Assembly: GCA_021399435.1 (NCBI GenBank)
Contig: JAJTUP010000001.1
Coordinates: forward strand, 2,108,001 to 2,172,000
Reading direction: 5' to 3'
DNA length: 64,000 nt
Origin: Diaporthe sp. PMI_573
Lineage: Eukaryota; Ascomycota; Sordariomycetes; Diaporthales; Diaporthaceae
Part shown: one piece after another, positions 56,438 to 64,000 of the stretch
How positions within the stretch are numbered: position 1 is the stretch's first letter
Layout: each line of letters opens with the position of its first letter
Program-made: the position numbers and the translations under genes
Notes under the pieces: model-generated
What the model was told of the DNA's origin: nothing
The model's database searches: none
Seen by the model: the letters and a program-made list of their open reading frames with translations, nothing else

Positions 56438-57409
56438 TCAGTCCATGTAGAAGTCACCCTTCAGGATCCGCTCTTGGAAGGCATCGGGCTTGGGCCTGGT
56501 GTCCCGGGGTGGGGACCGAGGCTTGGGTGCCTGTGCCGGTGGTGCAGGCATCTCAGAGACAGACCTGTTGCGGTCATGGGTGCTTGGGGGGGCGACGGCG
56601 CCAGTGCGAGGCGGCGAGCCGGTCATGCCCGAGGCGAAGGAGAAGGAGGGGCGCTGGCCCGATGCAACAGTGCTTTCGGCACGAGACCTAAGCTGCTCCG
56701 ACCAGTTGAAGCCCTGGTCTTTTGGAGTAGCGGAGAACAAGTCAGAAACGGTTCTAGGACGTGTTGTATTGCTTGAGTTGTCTGGGTTGCTTGGCTTCGC
56801 CTGAGGCGCAGTGGAAGATGGGGACTTCCAGGACGTCGCAGACGCGGCAGCGCTGTCGGTAGGGGAGAGGAGCCCAGCGACAGTGCCCCGACGCTGCATG
56901 GAAGGAGAATTGGGATCGGCAGGAGATTGAGTGTTAGGCCTACCATTGCCTGTTCCAGGGCTGCCACCAGGGCGACGCATGGCTGCCGATGCACCGAAGC
57001 TCATCCTACGAGTGAAAGGAGAGACGGGAGCAGTGCGGGAGGTGGAAGAGTAGTCTTCCTCCTCGATGGCGTTCTCATCGACTGAGTCGGAGTTGTTTGT
57101 AGACAGGCTAGCTCGACGGTTGAAGGCAGGGTTGCCGGTCGGCGACGTGCCCGACAGGCCGATGGACGTTGTGGACAGAGACAGCCTCCGGCGCTGCTCG
57201 TTGATGGCAGCAGAGGTGATGGCACCTGGGAACACGGGGGTGCCAGCGCTGACGGAGTTGGTCCGCTGGAAGAGATTGGCGAAGGCAGCGGAGGTGACGG
57301 AACCACGGCGATTGTGCTGCATGTCGGCGGGCGGGGGAGAAGGGGGCTTCTGGTTGTAGCTGGAGGAGGGGTTTGTGGTGTTGTTTGAGTTGGAAGGATC
57401 TGAAGACAT
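56438..57409 (-). CDS. Ser-rich phosphoprotein with PKA-type sites
   Basis: Single exon, 323 residues, largely disordered and rich in Ser, Pro, Asn and Thr. Five basic motifs of the PKA type are present: RRGS (S37), RRLS (S77), RRAS (S101), RRMS (S137) and RRGT (T176), all in conserved-looking patches (QHNRRGSVTSAAFANLFQRT, INEQRRRLSLSTTSIGLSG). Several SP/TP sites could be used by MAP or cyclin kinases. FNWSEQLRSRAES (~234-246) and the C-terminus KPDAFQERILKGDFYMD look like short binding motifs. I recall such proteins as conserved in filamentous ascomycetes without a firm function. It is probably cytosolic and regulated by phosphorylation. It is preceded by a very long pyrimidine-rich leader. 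Confidence 0.8.
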   Translation of the reverse strand: MSSDPSNSNNTTNPSSSYNQKPPSPPPADMQHNRRGSVTSAAFANLFQRTNSVSAGTPVFPGAITSAAINEQRRRLSLSTTSIGLSGTSPTGNPAFNRRASLSTNNSDSVDENAIEEEDYSSTSRTAPVSPFTRRMSFGASAAMRRPGGSPGTGNGRPNTQSPADPNSPSMQRRGTVAGLLSPTDSAAASATSWKSPSSTAPQAKPSNPDNSSNTTRPRTVSDLFSATPKDQGFNWSEQLRSRAESTVASGQRPSFSFASGMTGSPPRTGAVAPPSTHDRNRSVSEMPAPPAQAPKPRSPPRDTRPKPDAFQERILKGDFYMD

Positions 57410-58890
57410 CTTGAAGGAATGTGTGGGACTGAATGCTCAGGGCGCGGAAGTCTTATACACAAAAAGGCCAGAGGGGCAAGATGGAGGGGCACAACGCAGG
57501 TGGTGGGTAAGGGTAAGGCGGATAGGTGACGACAAGGCTCGAGTTGCGTCGATGGGACGATAGCCTGATATGATTTTGGAAGTGGATGGTTCGAGGATTG
57601 TGCGACACCGGAAGCAGAGTAAAGTGGAGAGTGAAACGTCAATATGTTGAGTGTTCTAAATCAGAGGCGGCGCCAGAGCGTAGCCCGTTGCAGGGTCGAA
57701 CGATGAGCTCAGAGGCTAGCCAGGGATCGCCTGCGCTTTAATGTGCGTGGTTGAGCGGAGAGCAGGGCGTTGTATGGCTCGCCGCGGGATGTCTCTCCTT
57801 TGTCTTGCCCACTGATAAGGCGGTCGAAGACACGGGCAGCGCGGGCTGGCGGGACGAGGCGATGCACAACAACAAATGCGAGAAAGGCCCTTGATGGACT
57901 GACGAGAAAGGAGAGTCGGGATTCAATCAGCTGAGGAGCCCGTGGAAGCCCGCGTATTCGGGCGAGACTAACTCCGTCGCCTGGTAGTGGCGCTGGCACA
58001 GGCGGGTCTTCAGAAAGGTGGCCTCTCGAGGCGGGTTTCTAGAAATGGGGGCCTTTGCTTTTGACACAGCAAGCCTGTCTTCGTCAACGAGTATGAGTCG
58101 CTTTGAGCCACAAGTCGTGACGGCCAGAGTGTCAACCACCTGAAGCGAGTATTGGCGTAGCGTCAAGACAGGAGTCAAGACACCGCAGGGAAAGAGTGGA
58201 ACCGTGTGTGCTGTTGGCTGTAGTCCGGTGGAGAGGTGTCGTGAAGAGGATCTGTCGGCAAGATCCCCCTGAGATTTGGTGCTGAGATTGTGGGGAAAGA
58301 CAGATAAATGCCAGTCGGCTTTTGTGACTTGTGATGGGCCCCTGTTGATGTTCTGCGATGCACGCCAAGGAACAAAATATCGGTGGTGGATTGGAATTCT
58401 TGCAGGTACGAAGGCACTGATGGGGTGGGCTGAAGGACTGGAGGACCGAAGCAGCAGAAAATGACTGGAGCTGGCGAGAAATGTGGGTTGCTTTGTGGGT
58501 GGTGAGCAGGTTGGCCGAACGGGTTGTGAACTGCGAGATGTTGAGGGGTGCTGAAGAGGAGATGAAAGGAAAGAAAAAGGAGAGACGGGATTGGTATGGA
58601 AGGAAATGAAGATGGTTGTTGAACAAGTCAGTGAGGTGTGAGGTTGAGCTGTCAATTGACGCCTGATGACTACGACGGACTAGGTTGACGCTCGAGGTGG
58701 AGGAGGAGGAGGAGGGTTGCAGGCAGTGAGGATGGGGATGGATCCTCAGTGGAATGAAGGCGGAACGAATGGATGGGTGCCCCTGGACGGCCAGACGGCA
58801 TGGGTGGGCGAAGGGTGCTGAAGGCCAGCAGCCAATGATAGGGCCTGGTAAGATAGGTGAGCGTGTGAGGTGATATCGTCCGTGCATCTT
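57410..58890 (-). promoter_or_regulatory. Long pyrimidine-rich 5' leader with upstream open frames
   Basis: Read on the minus strand, the ~1.5 kb before the Ser-rich gene is C/T-rich with few purine-containing stop codons, so long frames arise (58132-58887 and 57927-58655), but their translation is Ser/Pro/His/Leu-rich without domains. This is the usual look of a long fungal leader. If transcribed, it would contain several upstream ATGs, implying translational control of the downstream protein. Confidence 0.5.
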
Positions 58891-61800
58891 AGCTTTGGCG
58901 CTAGCAGGGGATGCGGCGCCCGTTAGTGCCGGCTATCCTTCAGTGCAAACGCGGGGAAACGTCACTGTGGGCCCCACCATGGAGCGTTTGACGAATCAGC
59001 CTAGAGTGTGGGGTAAATCGATAAGGGAAGGGAGGGCGGCTTGGGCTGATCCCTTCCACTTCTTTCAGCCCTCGACCGTCCCAACGAAGGTCTTGCCTTG
59101 GTCCCCTTTCCATAGCCCGTCCTCCTCCTTGTCTGTCTCACCCTCAGACGGGATGTGCTTTCTTTTCTTTTGTGTCCTCTCCAACGAGCAGTGATATCTC
59201 GTCAGGGGCGTGTCCCTTCCCGTGCCCAGAGCCATCACAGTAGCGAGCCTCCTGCCGATCTGCCTCATCAGTCCCTCATCATCGACCGGGCTGGCACGTC
59301 ACTCGGTGTCACACACATAATCAATCAAAGACAGCCAGACCGGTCTCCGGCTCCGCGCCCGCCCCGCCAGCGCTGCCAGCTGCCAGCTGCCAACTCACCG
59401 TACTTCCAGACCTGTTCCGTGCCCCGATCGATCACCCTTCGCCATTTCGGTGTCAAGGTTCCGCTACTGTCGATCATGGGTCGTCTGCTTGATGCCAAGT
59501 GGTCCTTCGTGGGGTGGGCAGCAGTGTGTCCGCCACTTGGCTTGAAACAAGCTCGCGGACTTGGACCGCCAGCTGCTTGATCCCCATAATAATAATTAAC
59601 TTGGTGGGCCAAGGTGGCAGGGTGGTGGTGTGGCAGTTGTGGGTCGCACAACCATCTTCCTCCATCTTCCTCTCTCGCCTCTTCAAACACCCTTTTTCCT
59701 ACATAAATAAATGCACCTGGGTACCCTGGGCTAGTGGTCTTGAGGTTCCACCAGGTGTCAGCACCCGCCGTTTGCCTGTCAGTCCAGTGCAGTAGCGTTG
59801 CAACTACCCTCTAGCCCGTTCTATGGATTTCCAAGGTCTTGGTGGCGCCATCTTGGATCGAGCCAAGTATAGCTTGCCACAGTAGACTATAGACTCGTTC
59901 GTCCGCATTGCTAACTACGGGCGGTAGAACATCAACAATTGTCAGGGCTGCAGCCGACTGGGTATAAGCGTCTGGGAGATTGCCCTAACTTGGTGTCGTG
60001 TAAACCATACCGCATACACTACCTCCTCGCTACCGTCTTCGCGTACAACCAGAACTGCACGTCCCACACCACCTCAACCATGGGCTGTCCAATGATGACC
60101 TCGACCCAACATTTCATTGGGGGGTTTGTGCTACCGACTTCCGTCTCAAAACGACCTGCAGGCGGTAATGCGCCGAGAAGGACATTGGCTGAAGCCGGCC
60201 CTAGGGCTGCTGTCTCACTGAGCCTTTCATCCTCTCGCCTTACTGTGTCCAGGGCGGGCGTCCCATTTGCCTTCCATCCTCGTGCCAATGCTCCTAAAGA
60301 CGCACTTTGCGGGGGCCGAAGCGAGGCAGCGAAGGCAGTTCTGTGTGTTCGCGTTCGGCACACAGTCGCATTGGCCTGCGCCCCTGAAACCTGCGGTGGG
60401 AAGCGAACTCTGTGGGACAACTCGACTAGTAGCCCGCCCCGTCCCCTCCAGCCTGCGCATCGTGACTCGTCTGCTTGGCCTCTGCATAGTGCATAGTGCA
60501 GGCGTCCAGCTGCAAGAAGCAGGGCCCTTCTCCCGCTTGGCAACAGCATCGTCCAAGCATCCCAGACCAATGCAGCTTGACTCGATTCCCTTGGTCTGAT
60601 ATATCTGCCGATTCTCAAGCGCGTGGGGCCGAATGAGCACATGTACACGGTAGTATGCTAGACCTCTTCTCCAAGGCATCTCGGGCTCGGCTTCCCCCCA
60701 ACAACCCCATACTCCCCCCCCCCGGCTCTCACCAAGGTAACATGGCCGGTATCACTAGTGTCGCGTCCGAGCACGACGACGGCCGACGGAACATGCTTTG
60801 ACTTGCTACCGTTAGATGCTGGACAGATGAGCACGGCGTCCTGCAGGGAGAAACGCCTAGAACGATGAGCCCGGTCCTGAGCTCAAGTCCGTCTTGAGCC
60901 CGGTGTCGTACAAAAGCATGAACGACGGAAGGTTCGGACTTGCGACACCACCCCAACGTTCTATCTGCCAAAAAAGCATAACCCCTCCGAGGGCAGCGGC
61001 TTATCAAGGTTGGGTTGGCTGACGTTGGCTGCGAGGCACATGGAATTCTGACCATCCATTTTCGAAACCAGCTAATACCGAGTAAGCCTTCGGGCTCGCA
61101 GCGGGAACCCGGGTCAGAAGCTCTCCGGCGACGTAAAGGTTCATCCATCAGAAATCATATTTGGGCCAGCCGACGCGGACTGGCTTGCGCGGACGGGCCT
61201 ATAGTCTACGCAGTAATCACCGTAGGGCCGTCCCAGCGGACGGGGTTCCGTTCTTGACTTGTTCGATAGTGGAGGGCCGTCCCTCGCATTGACGGTTTTC
61301 TTCAGAATTGACTTTTGGTCCCATTGGGCCCATTCGTAAGAGCACTCTGGCTGAGTGGCCAGCCCCAAAACCTGACAGAAAGCTTATCATTGGTAAAAAC
61401 CTCCGAGTTCCCGACCACACCCACACAAACACAACACACGCACGTACACAGCCTCGAGGTGAGGTGACATCCTGCATCTTGCCTTCAAGGTTTTGCACAG
61501 ATCAGATCCGGCCGATGGGCCTAAGCAACGACGCACCGACCTTGACGAGGTTTCACCCACAATCTCGGTACACGAAGCATTGCTGTCATTGGGCCTGAGT
61601 CCCCCTGCCGGGCACGCGACCACCTGACGAGCCTAGTGAAGTATGCGTATACCCGGATCCTGTGCCGACGGCGATGCTAAACCGCCTTCGAGGATACATA
61701 CTCGTGGTGATTCAACCATGCACGACATCTTTAGTTAGCTACAGACATGGTTAGATAGAGCATCTGTTCCCGGAAGGTGACCCAAAATTCCGGTGGAAGC

Positions 61801-62842
61801 TCCGACCCCTGGAGCTACTGCTTGTCTTAATAGCGACGAGGGAAAAGTAAACTCGGATATCTACCCCGGACATGGAATTATATCTCTGAGGCGCTACTCA
61901 TACGATGAAGATGTTCCTTCGCGCAAAGCTTCCTGAGACCAGGGTCAGGCTAGATCCAATGGCGCCGGCCGTCTGAGGCCATGTGAGAGCAGGTTCTCTG
62001 ACAGCAAGGGGGGCAATTACTGAGCAGCATATCATTACCTTCACAATTAGTCTTGCAGAGAAGTCAAGTTCTGGGAATTCTGGGGATGATCTCTTCATCC
62101 ACGAGTGCAATTGCTTTTATGCATGTCCTTCGAATCTGGAAGAACGTCTAAAACTAAAGACCAAGACAAGACGCCAATCATGATACGTCTCTTGGTTCCT
62201 TCTGAACCAATGCCAAATCAGTGAAGTCCTTCCTTCCTGACCGCGTCCCCTTTTCAAAGATGGTATTCAATCAAACCATCAAACGGCCAACACTTTTCAA
62301 ATAGACTTTGGCCTCCTTTTCGTCAATGCTCAAATCAAAACATGCCCCTTTCTTATTCCTCCCGTCCTGTTTCCTGCTTCTGGGTCAACTCATGCCTTGC
62401 CGCGTCGGGCTGATCAACAAGACCGAAGTGTCTTTCAAATCGAGCGGCAAGGTTGCAGAGATGTCTCGGAAAGTCGAATTAGGTAGAGCGTAGGAGAACG
62501 GTGCAATCCAGCAGGAAGTCGGGGAGAAATCGTCAATAATCAAGTAGCCTCGAGTCAGACCGTCGTTCCAAAACTGGCGGGACTGCGGCCACGGCTTTTC
62601 AATGCCTCATGTCATCGTTCGCAGAAGCTTGGTCTGAAAAGTAAAATCAAAGGAGAAAGTGGATCGGGTATCTTCGAAACTGTAGGAAATGCTCATGCCA
62701 TGCCATGCCACGCTATGCTGAGAGTTCGTGTCCGTATGTAGGAGGGCATCCACAGGCCCGTCAATGTATTTGGTGTCCATCGCCGCTCTCGATTCAGTAG
62801 ATCGTTCGTATCGACAATGTAGAGGGCGAACGGGTGACAAAT
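58891..62842. other. 4 kb gene-poor region
   Basis: No motif-bearing frame on either strand. C/T-rich patches at 59.0-59.7 kb and a C10 homopolymer run near 60713-60723 are the only notable features. It may hold a long regulatory region or non-coding transcripts. Confidence 0.4.
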
Positions 62843-64000
62843 TCAGGAGTCATCCTCGTCGTGGCTCTCGTGGGAAGAGGGGGCAGAAGGGCGGGTGTCA
62901 TCGTCGTCATCCTTCTTGCCGATGTCGAGGGACGAGAGATCGAGCGTCATCTCTGCCGTAGTCTCTTCCTGGTCGGACTGTCCACTGGTAGACTCCACGG
63001 ACTCGCTCTGCTTCGATGACGAACCAGGTGTGGCAGAACCTGCGACTTCCTTTCCCTTGCCCTTATCCTGTTTGCTGCTCGGCTCATCGTCATCTGTTCC
63101 GTAGAGCTCGGCAAGGCGAGTGGGCGACTCGAGGTACTCGGTCGAAATAAGGGAGTCTCTGTGGATGATCGAAGAACCAGCAGAAGGCACTGACTCGGTT
63201 GGTAGGAAAGGCTCGGCCACGGCAGAGAGCGCCGACGAGGAGGACGACGGTCGGGTCGGCGATGGGGAACGTCTTGCTCGCTCGACGCTCGGGGGATGCA
63301 GGTTGAGGATGAGAGGAGGCAAAGCGTACTGGGCTGTAATATTGGCCCAGTATGCGATCCAGGCGTCGTCAGCCGTGAATGAGTCGTCTCGGGTGCGGGT
63401 GGAAGATGGGCCCGCTTCGGTGGTAGCTTCGGAGGTAGTAGCTGGCGTCGCCTTGCTGGTCGACGATGATACAGCTTCCTCAATGACTCCAGCGTTCTCG
63501 ATAGCCTGGGTCTTCTTGTTCTGCTTGCCTTTGCCACGCGCAGGCTGAGGGGCTGGCTCGACAAGGCCAGTGGGTGCTCCTCGACCTCGACCTCGGCCGC
63601 GAGGCATGGTGCTGGAGCGTGGCGCGACGGTTCCGCCAGGGCCGATGATAGGTACGGCCTTGGACGTCTTCTTCTTGTTCTGCGGGGTGGAAGGGGGCGG
63701 CGGCTTTGGGAGAGTGTCAACCAGGTTCAATGGGAACATGACGTCGACGGCCGGCTGCCAACCCTCGCCACGGTGGTTGGCCCAGAGAATGCTCATGTGC
63801 TCGAAGCCGTGCATGATGACGGGGTTTCTCTCGCACAGGCCCGCCTGGTAGAGCCACTTGTGGTCGGCGACAACGCGGACACGGAGGATGCCCCAGAGCT
63901 TCTCGTACTTGGTATGCCAGGCCGGGCTCTGAAGGATGACGTGGAGACAGGCGGCCACGAGCTTTCCCACCACGATGCGAAGGTCTCGGAGGAGCGGCTG
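62843..64000 (-). CDS. Low-complexity protein, C-terminal part (runs off the window)
   Basis: An open frame enters from the right edge with a full codon and ends at 62843, giving 386 residues with no start inside the window. The first ~80 residues look globular and conserved (VVGKLVAACLHVILQSPAWH, LWGILRVRVVADHKWLYQAG, MHGFEHMSILWANHRGEGWQ). The rest is low complexity: Pro/Lys-rich, a MPRGRGRGRGAP RG-repeat, Ser/Thr/Glu-rich stretches, and an acidic end (KKDDDDD, HDEDDS). The RG-box suggests RNA binding or arginine methylation. I do not recognise the family. The beginning of the protein lies beyond base 64000. Confidence 0.7.
   Translation of the reverse strand, partial: QPLLRDLRIVVGKLVAACLHVILQSPAWHTKYEKLWGILRVRVVADHKWLYQAGLCERNPVIMHGFEHMSILWANHRGEGWQPAVDVMFPLNLVDTLPKPPPPSTPQNKKKTSKAVPIIGPGGTVAPRSSTMPRGRGRGRGAPTGLVEPAPQPARGKGKQNKKTQAIENAGVIEEAVSSSTSKATPATTSEATTEAGPSSTRTRDDSFTADDAWIAYWANITAQYALPPLILNLHPPSVERARRSPSPTRPSSSSSALSAVAEPFLPTESVPSAGSSIIHRDSLISTEYLESPTRLAELYGTDDDEPSSKQDKGKGKEVAGSATPGSSSKQSESVESTSGQSDQEETTAEMTLDLSSLDIGKKDDDDDTRPSAPSSHESHDEDDS

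Noticed and set aside
57927..58887. Two overlapping minus-strand frames of ~242-251 codons
   Set aside because: Pyrimidine-rich sequence lacks stops by composition. No domain is seen, and it is better explained as leader of the Ser-rich gene.
62947..63720. Second long minus-strand frame in the terminal gene
   Set aside because: Overlaps the longer frame that continues to the window edge and keeps a globular N-terminal part; this one is Arg/Pro/Ser-skewed.

Overview
The window is nuclear DNA of a filamentous ascomycete, most likely a Sordariomycete. The evidence is short GT-AG introns of about 50-125 bases with CTAAC-type branch points, genes interrupted by many phase-consistent introns, and orthologs of eisosome Pil1, Coq6, complex I 49 kDa, RNA polymerase I/III AC40, Uba3, Tel2, Cox17 and Pxr1. 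I see no rRNA, tRNA or CRISPR. Exon junctions were deduced by eye from splice signals and frame continuity. Where family motifs run across the joins they are firm; elsewhere they are provisional.

Left third (1-24 kb): accessory, low gene density. It holds a Ser/Thr-rich single-pass membrane protein, two small secreted Cys-rich proteins (3140-3857 and 10015-10491), a ten-exon Arp1-type amidase-fold protein that lacks key catalytic residues, a His-rich 76-residue protein, the eisosome gene PIL1 with a start codon that can be assembled by splicing, and COQ6. Next come a ~750 bp array of about 12 copies of the core TGAGCCTGTGCAA, a Crz1-like zinc-finger gene directly downstream of it, and a divergent kinase-like gene.

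Middle (24-41 kb): a DEDDh RNA exonuclease, a cytochrome P450, an amino-acid/choline-type permease, and two broken genes. One is an unknown gene with a frameshift. The other is a terpene synthase of the trichodiene-synthase type with a frameshift at its metal-binding motif and an apparent in-frame loss at a perfect 15-bp inverted repeat. Together they look like a decaying secondary-metabolism neighbourhood. A ~4.8 kb gene-poor stretch with minisatellites follows, then a conserved fungal Cys/His-patterned protein with internal 12-residue repeats.

Right third (41-64 kb): dense housekeeping block. It contains complex I 49 kDa subunit, a BTB/T1-domain protein, AC40, UBA3 (with a 6-nt microexon), TEL2, COX17, a small coiled-coil protein, PXR1, a Ser-rich protein with five PKA-type sites behind a long pyrimidine-rich leader, and the C-terminal part of an unrecognised low-complexity protein running off the right edge. 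UBA3/TEL2 and the coiled-coil gene/PXR1 are divergent pairs with short shared promoters.
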